Both the position numbers and the translations under genes were made by a program. 64,000 nt of DNA from contig NZ_KB911581.1 of assembly GCF_000383595.1 (NCBI RefSeq), forward strand, positions 1,653,727 through 1,717,726. Direction: 5' to 3'. The notes under the pieces are model-generated. The model made no database searches, had not been told where the DNA came from, and saw only the letters and a program-made list of their open reading frames with translations. Shown piece after piece: positions 1 through 9,807 of the stretch. Each line of letters opens with the position of its first letter. Positions within the stretch are counted from its first letter, which is position 1. This stretch comes from Streptomyces bottropensis ATCC 25435. GTDB lineage: Bacteria > Actinomycetota > Actinomycetes > Streptomycetales > Streptomycetaceae.

Positions 1-690
1 GCGCTGCAGCGTGGACGCCATCGTGTCGAGCGCGGCGGCCAGCGCGGCCACCTCGTCGCGGTACCGCGCCGGGTCCGTCGTGCGGGGGTCGCCGACCCGC
101 GCGTCGAGGTCGCCCGCGCTGATCCGCCGGGCCACCTGCGAGGTCGTCCGCAGCCGCCGGGTCACCCCGGTGACGCCGAACGCGCCCACGATCAGCGTCA
201 CCCCGATCGCCAGCGCCGAGGAGCCCAGGATGGCCCGGTCGAGGTTCTCGATCGTGGTCGCGCTCTGCGCGTAGTCGATCCGCACGGCGAGGGCGCGGCC
301 GTCGGCGGGGGCGGCCGCCCACATGGCGGGGTATCCGCCCGCGACCCCGACCATCGTGCCGCGCCGCCCGCTCATCGCCAGTTCGCGCAGCGACCCCGGC
401 AGCTCCGGCGTGTCGATGCCGGCCTCCGGCGGCAGCCGGTTCCCGGCCTCGTACGCCCGCGCCGCCTCGTCGAGCCGGTCCAGCGCCCGGGAGCGGGCGT
501 CGCTCACGGTCCGGTCGGTGACGGAGACATGCACGAGGGCGCCGAGCAGCGCGGCCAGCCCGCAGCACATGACGGTGATGAAGGCCAGCGCCTTCCAGGT
601 GAGCGAGGACGTCCAGCGCGGCAGGCCGAACCGTTTCCGCACGGTCTTCGCCGCGGGCCTCGCCGCGCTCTCGCGCCGCACCGTGCTCAT
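1..690 (-). CDS. two-component sensor histidine kinase, N-terminal part
   Basis: The gene reads leftwards from ATG at 690 and runs off the window after 230 codons. A basic N-terminus is followed by a first membrane helix (about residues 30-52), an extracytoplasmic stretch of about 100 residues, a second membrane helix (about 155-178) and a HAMP linker containing RRLRTTSQVARRISAGDLDA and the acidic DEVAALAAALDTMA helix. The catalytic domains lie outside the window. Its ATG overlaps the stop of the upstream lipoprotein gene as ATGA (687-690), so the two are translationally coupled, and the lipoprotein may modulate sensing. This resembles the CseA/CseC arrangement, but which Streptomyces kinase it is cannot be settled from this fragment. 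Confidence 0.85.
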   Translation of the reverse strand, partial: MSTVRRESAARPAAKTVRKRFGLPRWTSSLTWKALAFITVMCCGLAALLGALVHVSVTDRTVSDARSRALDRLDEAARAYEAGNRLPPEAGIDTPELPGSLRELAMSGRRGTMVGVAGGYPAMWAAAPADGRALAVRIDYAQSATTIENLDRAILGSSALAIGVTLIVGAFGVTGVTRRLRTTSQVARRISAGDLDARVGDPRTTDPARYRDEVAALAAALDTMASTLQR

Positions 691-1436
691 CGCGGGCCGC
701 CGGACGGCGAGGGCCGGGGCGTGGCGGCCGGCGTCGTCCCGCCGCCGGGGGACGGGCGCGCCGATGTGCCCACGCGCAGGATCTCGTCGCGGGTGAGGAG
801 CATCGCCAGCTGGTCCTCGTCCCAGGTCCACTGGGTGCGGTACTCGTAGCCGACGATCGCCGCGGGCGAGCGGATGATCACGGTCCGCCCCGCCAGCTCG
901 ACCGCGAGCACCGCGTCGTCGCTGGCCAGCACCTGCACCAGCCGGTCCGCCCGGACGGTGTACATCCGCACCGCCGTCTGATTGCCGGGCAGCAGCCGGA
1001 AGCCGAGCACCATGTCCTCGCGCCCGTCGCCGGTGAGGTCCCGGTAGTAGGCGTCGAGCACCGGGCACCGGGAGCGCTCCGCGCCCCCGCCGCAGTCCGC
1101 CATGCGCGCGGTCGTGCCGGCGTAGACCGCGTCGGACCCGGAGTACATCTCGGGATGCGCGGCGATCTCGGCGCGTACGACCGCCACCGGGTCCACCTCA
1201 CGGATGTTCCCCCGGGCCTCGACACCCTTGACGATCTCCGTCTCGGCCTCGCCGTAGTCGTAGGCGGGGGAGGAGGCGGGCGGTTCCCCGGGCCACAGCC
1301 GGGTCGGCCCGCTCGCGGTGGCCGTCGCGCCAGCGCTCACCAGGCCACCCAAGTCGCCACAGGCACCCAGCAGCAGGCCGGCGGCCAGGGCGAGCGAGGC
1401 GCCGGCGACCGCACGCACGGGGCGGCTGGGGAACAC
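687..1436 (-). CDS. secreted lipoprotein paired with sensor kinase
   Basis: A 249-aa product from a GTG start. It has a basic N-terminus, a hydrophobic core and the lipobox LLGAC, so Cys-26 should be lipidated and the protein anchored on the outer face of the membrane. The mature part contains DLTGDGREDMVLGFRL, which resembles a calcium-binding FG-GAP/VCBS-like loop, and ends in a Pro/Ser/Gly-rich tail. No enzymatic motif is visible. The ATGA overlap with the downstream kinase argues for a joint role in envelope signalling; this is inference from context. Upstream (1437-1507) is a short gap to the phosphatase gene on the same strand. Confidence 0.8.
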   Translation of the reverse strand: MFPSRPVRAVAGASLALAAGLLLGACGDLGGLVSAGATATASGPTRLWPGEPPASSPAYDYGEAETEIVKGVEARGNIREVDPVAVVRAEIAAHPEMYSGSDAVYAGTTARMADCGGGAERSRCPVLDAYYRDLTGDGREDMVLGFRLLPGNQTAVRMYTVRADRLVQVLASDDAVLAVELAGRTVIIRSPAAIVGYEYRTQWTWDEDQLAMLLTRDEILRVGTSARPSPGGGTTPAATPRPSPSGGPR

Positions 1437-1507
1437 GGGACTCCTGAGGGCGTCGATTCGGTCCAGTACACCCTATTCGTGCGCAAGAACCGCACCCGCC
1501 CGCCCCG

Positions 1508-1993
1508 CTACTCGGCCAGCTCCTCCAGGAACCGGACGGTCGCCAGCCCCGTGCGCAGGTATTCCACGAACAGCTCGTTGTGCAGCGCCCACGGTGAACG
1601 GCGGGTGCGGATCAGCCGGATCGCCTCCTCGGCGGAGTGTCCGTCGCGGATCAGCGCGTGCGCCACCACCAGACCCGACCGGTTGTACCCGCTGTAGCAG
1701 CGGACGAGGACCCGTTTGCCGTCCTCCAGCGCGTCGCACGCCGCCTGCCCCAGCCGCATCACGCCCGCCAGCTGCGTACCGTCCAGCGGCCCGTCCGGGA
1801 TCGGCCACACATGGTGTTCGACGCCGTCGTCCGGCCCGTACCCCGGTAGCCGCAGCAGGGTCAGCACCAGATCGAACTCGTCGCGTACGACCGCGAACTC
1901 GATGTCCCCGGTGCCGGTCCGTCCCGCGAACTCGTGCCCGCCCATCCACAGACCGGGCACGATCTCGCTCCACGGTTCGCCCGGAGCCGGCAC
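1508..1993 (-). CDS. dual-specificity/tyrosine phosphatase-like protein
   Basis: A protein of about 161 aa with the CX5R phosphatase loop (VRCYSGYNRSG), in which Cys is the predicted nucleophile and Arg binds phosphate. An N-terminal WSEIVPGLWMGGHEF segment is typical of small dual-specificity phosphatases. The reading frame is open to a GTG at 2056, but that start has no good ribosome-binding site. The GTG at 1993 is preceded by AGGAAG at 9-nt spacing, and the protein then begins just before the conserved region, so I prefer it. The gene lies upstream of the lipoprotein-kinase pair on the same strand, with a 71-bp gap; a functional link is not shown. Confidence 0.8.
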   Translation of the reverse strand: MPAPGEPWSEIVPGLWMGGHEFAGRTGTGDIEFAVVRDEFDLVLTLLRLPGYGPDDGVEHHVWPIPDGPLDGTQLAGVMRLGQAACDALEDGKRVLVRCYSGYNRSGLVVAHALIRDGHSAEEAIRLIRTRRSPWALHNELFVEYLRTGLATVRFLEELAE

Positions 1994-2124
1994 GTCGGGT
2001 TGCTTCCTGCGCGTCCGCAACGGCGCCTCCCCAAGCCCCTGACGACAGGTCGTCACCCCAAAGGTAACCGGGTTCTTGCCGATGGAGCACCCCGCCTGTT
2101 CCCATGGTCGTGGGGTGATGGTGC

Positions 2125-2928
2125 ATGAGCGGACTGCGCGTCGTACCGACCTGGCGGCACGGACAGCGACGCCTGTACGTGTGCCGGACCGACGGGAGGA
2201 ACGTCGCCTGGTACGACCGTGAGACGGGCCGGGTGAACCTTCTCAGCGAGGAGCTGAGGCAGGACGTGCTGGCCGTGCTCGCCCCCTTGGTCACCGGCCC
2301 GGTCGCCGTGGGCCCGCCGCCCGTCCCCACCCCCGCCGAACTGGCCCGGCTGAGCCTCCATCCGGACGACGACCTCGCCCCCAACCGCCCCGGCGAGGCG
2401 CTGCTGATCGCCCTCGACCGTGCCCCCGGACCACCACGTCGGCTGCGCCCGGACCCGCGCCGCCGCGCCTTGGCCGCCGAGCGGACGGTCGGTGACGCCC
2501 TGGACCGGCTGGAGGGTGCGGGCTGGCGCACCCTGCACTCCGTGCCGCTGCCCGGCGGCGACCGCATCCACCATCTGCTGATCGGCCCCGGGGGCCTGTT
2601 CTGCGTCAGATCCCTGCCCGCCCGCAGGCAGCGCGTCGTCGTCACCGATCCGATGGTCGCCGTCGGCCGCCACGAGCCCCGCGCGCTGCTGCGCGCGCTC
2701 CGCGCCGACGCCGACCGCGCCTCCTACGCCCTCACCGCCGAGGTCCGTCCCGTCCTGGCCCTCGCCGAACCCGCCCGTCTCGACATCACCACGCCCCCGC
2801 GTGAGGTCCGTGTCCTGCGCGACACGGACCTCGCCGAACTCGCGCGCACGGGCGCGCTGCTCAAGCCGGCCGACGTGGAGGGCCTGCACGCGATGGCCCG
2901 GGACCGGCGGACGTGGACCCGCGTGTAG
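2125..2928 (+). CDS. NERD (nuclease-related) domain-like protein
   Basis: A 267-aa soluble protein. Residues of about 118-165 (AAERTVGDALDRLEGAGWRT, then LLIGPGGLFCVRS) match the start of a NERD fold: the Glu-containing helix and the pattern hhhGPGGhFhh. The usual Lys after the last strand, seen as D-x-K in active NERD nucleases, is not obvious, so activity is doubtful. The N-terminal 90 residues are variable and Pro-rich. The ribosome-binding site is weak (GGGGTG). The gene is transcribed away from the phosphatase gene and converges on the ligase-polymerase gene. NERD proteins are thought to act on nucleic acid; a role alongside the repair genes that follow is only suggested by position. Confidence 0.65.
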   Translation: MSGLRVVPTWRHGQRRLYVCRTDGRNVAWYDRETGRVNLLSEELRQDVLAVLAPLVTGPVAVGPPPVPTPAELARLSLHPDDDLAPNRPGEALLIALDRAPGPPRRLRPDPRRRALAAERTVGDALDRLEGAGWRTLHSVPLPGGDRIHHLLIGPGGLFCVRSLPARRQRVVVTDPMVAVGRHEPRALLRALRADADRASYALTAEVRPVLALAEPARLDITTPPREVRVLRDTDLAELARTGALLKPADVEGLHAMARDRRTWTRV

Positions 2929-2977
2929 ACCGTCACGGTGCGGACCGTCACGGCGCGGACCGCCACGATGCGGACGG

Positions 2978-3859
2978 TCACGGCAGGGAGTGCGCGGCCT
3001 CCGGGTCGAGGAGCGGCGCCAGCAGGTCGCCGTGGTCCCGGAGGCGGGGGGCGATGTCCGGGGCGCGGAACACCAGTTGTGCGGGCGAGGCGCACTCCTC
3101 GACCTCGGCCCAGGTCACCGGGGCGGAGACGGTCGGCTCGGCGCGGGCGCGCAGCGTGTAGGGCGCGGCCGTGGTCTTGCGGGCGGCGTTCTGGCTCCAG
3201 TCGACGAAGACCTTGCCGGGGCGCAGGCTGCGGTTCATCCGGTGGACGACCTGACGGGGCAGCGCCGTCTCGGCCTCGACGGCGAGTTCCTTCGCGTACT
3301 CCGACACGCGCTCCGAGGACGCCCCGCGCACCGCCGCCAGCAGATGCAGCCCCTTCGACCCGGACGTCTTCGCGTACGCCTCGATCCCGTCCGCCGCGAG
3401 CCGCTCCCGCAGCCAGCGGGCGACCTCGCAGCACTCGACGATCGTCGCGGGCGCCCCCGGGTCCAGGTCGAAGACCAGCCGGTCCGCCTCGTCGGCGGAG
3501 TCGACGGTCCACTGCGGTGTGTGGAACTCGGCGACCTGGTTCGACGCCCACATCAGGCTCGCCAGGTCCTGCACCAGCACCATCCGGGCCGGGCCCTCCA
3601 TCCGTCGTACCTCGGCGGTGGTGACCCAGTCGGGCGTGCCCGGCGGCACGTTCTTGGTGAAGAAGACCTGTCCCCCCGGCCCGTCCGGGTAACGGAGGAA
3701 CGAGACCGGCCGGTCACGCAGATGCGGCAGGAGGGCGTCCGCGGTCGTGGCGTAGTAGTGCAGCAACTCACCCTTGGTGAACCCCGTCGCCGGGTGGAGC
3801 ACCTTCTCCAGATTGGAGAGGACGACCCTGCGGCCCTCCACCTCGGTGATCGGTGTCAT
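2978..3859 (-). CDS. LigD-type polymerase/primase domain protein (NHEJ)
   Basis: A 293-aa stand-alone LigD polymerase domain of the archaeo-eukaryotic primase fold. It fills in and adds nucleotides at double-strand breaks during bacterial non-homologous end joining with Ku. Visible motifs are the metal-binding VFDLDPG (DxD), SGSKGLHLL with the catalytic-site His, and VFVDWSQN near residue 220. Its length is usual for isolated PolDom proteins; no ligase or phosphoesterase domain is attached, so sealing must come from a ligase elsewhere. The ATG at 3859 begins MTPITEVEGR, which fits the family start; upstream in-frame sequence is not conserved in character. A Ku gene lies about 3 kb away on the other strand. 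Confidence 0.9.
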   Translation of the reverse strand: MTPITEVEGRRVVLSNLEKVLHPATGFTKGELLHYYATTADALLPHLRDRPVSFLRYPDGPGGQVFFTKNVPPGTPDWVTTAEVRRMEGPARMVLVQDLASLMWASNQVAEFHTPQWTVDSADEADRLVFDLDPGAPATIVECCEVARWLRERLAADGIEAYAKTSGSKGLHLLAAVRGASSERVSEYAKELAVEAETALPRQVVHRMNRSLRPGKVFVDWSQNAARKTTAAPYTLRARAEPTVSAPVTWAEVEECASPAQLVFRAPDIAPRLRDHGDLLAPLLDPEAAHSLP

Positions 3860-4165
3860 GGCAACAAGAATCCCATGATTCGCGGGCAAAACGGTCGCGG
3901 CGCCTGGGGGTGGGCCACGAGGGGCACGCCGGGCGCCCGTGCGGGGGTCGTGGGGCCCGTTCGGCTGTCCGCCTGCGGGGTCTGTCGGGTGTCCGGTGCG
4001 TGTGCGGGGTGATCGCGTACGCGGTGATGTCCGCCCCCGTCGGCGTACGCGAGCGCCCGTGTACGTCTGGCAACGACAGGCGCCGCCCGCGCGACCCGGC
4101 ACCGGGCGCCCGCCCGCGTGCGCGGCCGGGCGCCTCCATGCGCGGGCAGCCCCGCGTCCGTGCGC
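3860..4165. other. intergenic, no gene seen
   Basis: These 306 bases lie between the start of the polymerase-domain gene and the stop of the UvrA-like gene, both on the minus strand. The sequence is G+C-rich and I see no convincing coding frame, RNA gene or strong hairpin. The promoter of the polymerase-domain gene should be here. Confidence 0.5.
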
Positions 4166-6574
<2,409 letters not shown>

Positions 6575-6933
6575 CGTTCCTCCATCTGTCGTGCGGAGCC
6601 GCGCCCGCGGCCCCGCCGGCGTCGCCCGACCGGGTCCGATCCGCTGGGAAGGGTACGTGCGGTGGTGTGGGTTCCGGATGTGTTTCCGCGTGGCCATGAC
6701 GAAGCGGGCGCTCACCCCGCCGGGGGTCACGGCTCACCCGGCCGGGTGTCATCGGGCCAGGGCCCACGCTAGGCGCGCCCCACCCACCCGCGCTTCTCGA
6801 ATCCTGACCGACCCGCCGACGGGCGCGCACGGGCTCACCGGCAAGGCTCCCGGCAGCCGACGCGCAGCCCATATCGGTCCGCGTTACGGTGTGGACAAAC
6901 CGGAAGCAGGGACCCGAAAGGTGCGTGCTGCCC
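6575..6933. other. divergent promoter region, no gene seen
   Basis: These 359 bases separate the divergent UvrA-like and Ku genes and must carry both promoters. I found no coding frame of Streptomyces character and no clear operator palindrome. The GAAAGG at 6916-6921 is the probable Ku ribosome-binding site. Confidence 0.5.
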
Positions 6934-8034
6934 GTGCGATCCATCTGGAACGGCGCCATCTCCTTCGGCCTGGTCAGCATCCCCATCAAGCTGGTGAACG
7001 CGACCGAGAGCCACTCCGTCTCCTTCCGCCAGGTCCACCTGGAGGACGGCGGCCGCATCCGTTACCGCAAGGTCTGCGAGCTGGAGGACCGGGAGGTGAC
7101 GCAGGGGGAGATCGGCAAGGCGTACGAGGACGCGGACGGCACGATGATCCCGATCACGGACGAGGACCTCGCGTCGCTGCCCATCCCGACGGCCAAGACC
7201 ATCGAGATCGAGGGCTTCGTCCCGGCCGAGAGCGTCGACCCGCTCCAGGTGGACGCCGCGTACTACCTCGCGGCGAACGGTGTCCCCGCCGCCAAGCCGT
7301 ACACCCTCCTCCGCGAGGCGCTCAAGCGCAGCGGAAAGGTCGCCATCTGCAAGTACGCACTGCGCGGGCGCGAGCGGCTGGGCATGCTGCGGGTCGTGGA
7401 CGACGTCCTCGCCATGCACGGGCTGCTCTGGCCCGACGAGATCCGTACCACGGACGGGGTGGCCCCCGACGCGAGTGTCACCGTGCGCGACAAGGAACTC
7501 GACCTCGCGGACGCCCTCATGGACACCCTCGGCGAGGTCGACTTCGAGTCCCTGCACGACGACTACCGCGAGGCCGTCGAGGAACTCATCGCCGCGAAGG
7601 CCTCCGGCGAGGAACGGCCCACCGCTCCCGCCCCGGCCCCGGGCGGCAAGGTCCTCGACCTCATGGCCGCGCTGGAGAAGAGCGTCCGCGAGGCCAAGGA
7701 GTCCCGGGGCGAGGACGTCGCCGACATCACCCACCTCGCGTCCCGCCCCACCCCGAAGCAGCCCACGGGCAAGAAGTCCACCACGACGACCCGCAAGGCG
7801 GCAGCCTCGCCGAAGAAGTCCACGACCGGGTCCGCCGAGCCCGCGAAGAAGACGGCCGCGAAGAAATCGACGGCCAAGAAGGCGACGACGGCGGCGACCA
7901 GGACGGCGGCGACGAAGTCCACCTCGGCGAAGTCCACCCCGGCCAGGTCCACCCAGGCCAAGGCCACGACGGCGAAGAGCACCGCGAAGAAGACCCCGGC
8001 GAAGAAGACGACGCCCCGCAAACGCTCCGCCTGA
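6934..8034 (+). CDS. ku: Ku protein, DNA end binding (NHEJ)
   Basis: A protein of about 366 aa. The first 250 residues match the bacterial Ku core from its start (SIWNGAISFGLVSIPIKL) through PKTIEIEGFV-like strands and the bridge region, with YTLLREALKRSGKVAI in the middle. Residues of about 270-366 form a long Lys/Ala/Thr-rich tail with repeated AKKS/KKT units, like the Lys-rich C-terminal extensions of Streptomyces and mycobacterial Ku that bind DNA and allow threading along it. The GTG at 6934 places the protein exactly at the conserved start; an in-frame GTG at 6925 is the alternative. Ku homodimerises on broken ends and recruits the polymerase/ligase; the polymerase-domain gene is nearby. 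Confidence 0.93.
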   Translation: MRSIWNGAISFGLVSIPIKLVNATESHSVSFRQVHLEDGGRIRYRKVCELEDREVTQGEIGKAYEDADGTMIPITDEDLASLPIPTAKTIEIEGFVPAESVDPLQVDAAYYLAANGVPAAKPYTLLREALKRSGKVAICKYALRGRERLGMLRVVDDVLAMHGLLWPDEIRTTDGVAPDASVTVRDKELDLADALMDTLGEVDFESLHDDYREAVEELIAAKASGEERPTAPAPAPGGKVLDLMAALEKSVREAKESRGEDVADITHLASRPTPKQPTGKKSTTTTRKAAASPKKSTTGSAEPAKKTAAKKSTAKKATTAATRTAATKSTSAKSTPARSTQAKATTAKSTAKKTPAKKTTPRKRSA

Positions 8035-8113
8035 CGGGAGCCGTTCCGCCTGACCGGCCCGCACACCGTTCGAGCACGGGCACGACTCCCCGACCCGGAC
8101 GCCCCAGGCGGGC

Positions 8114-8136
8114 GCGCCCCTGCTTTTCAGGGGCGC
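8114..8136. terminator. bidirectional hairpin between ku and YbhN-like gene
   Basis: A perfect 9-bp stem (GCGCCCCTG / CAGGGGCGC) closes a CTTTT loop between two convergent genes. The GGGGCGCGGGG sequence that follows is common in Streptomyces intergenic regions, so this may also be a copy of a dispersed repeat. Confidence 0.6.
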
Positions 8137-8234
8137 GGGGAGCTGGCGGCAAGCCCCCACCGGACCGGCGGCCGGGACCCGCGGCGACGGCCGGGGTTCA
8201 CAGGGGCGCTCCTAGGGCTGCCGGCGGCCCACGC

Positions 8235-9410
8235 TCAGAGCACCTGCGCGCGCACCAGTGCAGACAGGACGAGCGTGCCCGGGAGGAGGGGGATCCAGAC
8301 GGTGAGGACCCGGTAGCCGATGACGGTGGTGGTGGCGAGGCTCGCCGGCGCCCCGAAGGCGACGAGGGCGAAGACGAGCGCCGCGTCCATGGGGCCGAGG
8401 CCGCCCGGCGCGGGCACCGCCCCGGCGGCGGTGCTGGCGACGAGGTACGCGAAGAGCATCTGCGTCCAGGACACGGGCAGCCCGAGCGAGGTGCCGACCG
8501 AGGCGACCACGGCCCCCTGACACAGGGGGAAGGCGGCGGCCCCGCCCCACAGGGAGAGCGCGCGGACGGGGCGGCTGTGCACCCGCCGTGTGTCGGTGAG
8601 GGCGGACCGCAACCCTCCGATGAGGGGACGCCGCAACGGCCGTACGGTCGTGATCAGCGTGACCACGGCGGCGAGGCTGACGCCGGTGATCGCACCGGCC
8701 AGGGCCAGGGTCTCGCCCTCGGGGAGGAGTTCGGTCAGGCGGAGCGTGCCCGGGAACGCGACGACGAAGGCGACGATCACCAGCGTCTTGGCCACCGGCT
8801 TGACCGCCGAGTACAGGGCGAGCGAGGAGGTCGCCCTGGACAGGGGGATGCCCCGGCGCCGCAGGAAGCGCAGAACGACCGCGTGGGCGCCGATGTTGCC
8901 CGGCAGGGCGTGTCCGGCGGCACCGGCGGCGAACTGCGTCGCCAGCAACTGCCCCGGTGGCAGCCGCTCCGGCACGGCCCCCTGCCGTACGCAGGCGGAG
9001 GCCACCGAGCACAGGGCCGTGAAGAACGCGCCGGCCAGCAGCCACCAGGGGTTGGCCGAGGCCAGTCGTACGGCCCCTTCATGGACCGTCCGCCAGTCGA
9101 AGGCCGCCCAGCCCGCGAGTAGCACGAGCGGCAGCAGCGTCAGCGCGAACCGCAGCCGCCGGGCGTTGACGGCCGACCGGGCGGGGAGCAGCGCCCGCAG
9201 CCTGGGGGGCAGGAACCCCCCGGGACCGGCGGCGCAGTCAGGCTCCGCGAGCGGCTCGGGCTCGGTGTCAGGGCCGCCGGCCGCGGGGCGGGCCGGGACG
9301 TGGGTGAGGTCCGGGGGCCGGGCCGGGCTCGGTATCAGGGGGAGGGGGTCGGTGACCGGGGACGGGGTGGGCCGCGAGGGGGGCGGCGCGTCGAGCGGGA
9401 GCGGGAACAA
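8235..9410 (-). CDS. YbhN/UPF0104 flippase-like integral membrane protein
   Basis: A 391-aa membrane protein. A Pro-rich cytoplasmic N-terminus of about 80 residues is followed by about eight hydrophobic segments. Family-type motifs are visible: GAAGHALPGNIGAHAVVLRF in the middle and AGAVPAPGGLGPMDAAL near the C-terminus, the latter typical of the lysylphosphatidylglycerol-synthase-like transmembrane (YbhN) superfamily. The catalytic MprF domain is absent, so it is not a lipid aminoacylase itself; family members are thought to move lipids or lipid-linked molecules. The start is uncertain: TTG at 9410 has GGAAGGA about 11 nt upstream. It converges on ku. Confidence 0.78.
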   Translation of the reverse strand: MFPLPLDAPPPSRPTPSPVTDPLPLIPSPARPPDLTHVPARPAAGGPDTEPEPLAEPDCAAGPGGFLPPRLRALLPARSAVNARRLRFALTLLPLVLLAGWAAFDWRTVHEGAVRLASANPWWLLAGAFFTALCSVASACVRQGAVPERLPPGQLLATQFAAGAAGHALPGNIGAHAVVLRFLRRRGIPLSRATSSLALYSAVKPVAKTLVIVAFVVAFPGTLRLTELLPEGETLALAGAITGVSLAAVVTLITTVRPLRRPLIGGLRSALTDTRRVHSRPVRALSLWGGAAAFPLCQGAVVASVGTSLGLPVSWTQMLFAYLVASTAAGAVPAPGGLGPMDAALVFALVAFGAPASLATTTVIGYRVLTVWIPLLPGTLVLSALVRAQVL

Positions 9411-9807
9411 AGGGCACGTCGTCCTTCCGCGTCGCGTCGGTACGGCGGGGGACCGCTCCGACGGAGGCAGGGCAAGTCAAGAACGAAGGGAACCCCAGGA
9501 CCGTTCCCACCCCAAATGACTCCCCGGTATGCACCACCCGAACTCCTGCCACCGCCAGAACGACGACACCGCTTCCCAGCAGCGACTCTGCCCTCGGCGC
9601 CGCCCCGGACCCCGCCGCCCCTCGTGAGACACAAGTCACTTCCCTGCCACCCCCGGCGCCCGATTTCCACCAAGATCACACGTTGCCCTCACCGCTTGGC
9701 CCCCGAACCGCTCACTCCCGCGCGCCCCAGCGGGCACCCCTGCCACACTGTTGTGATGTGCGTCACCCCGGGTCTACGGTTGTAGCGCCTGGCAGGAGAC
9801 CCCGGGA
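9411..9807. other. divergent promoter region, no gene seen
   Basis: A 397-bp gap between divergent genes. Pro-coding frames here are shadows of G+C-rich sequence. AGGAGA at 9794-9799 is a strong ribosome-binding site for the gene starting at 9808. I could not single out promoter boxes. Confidence 0.5.
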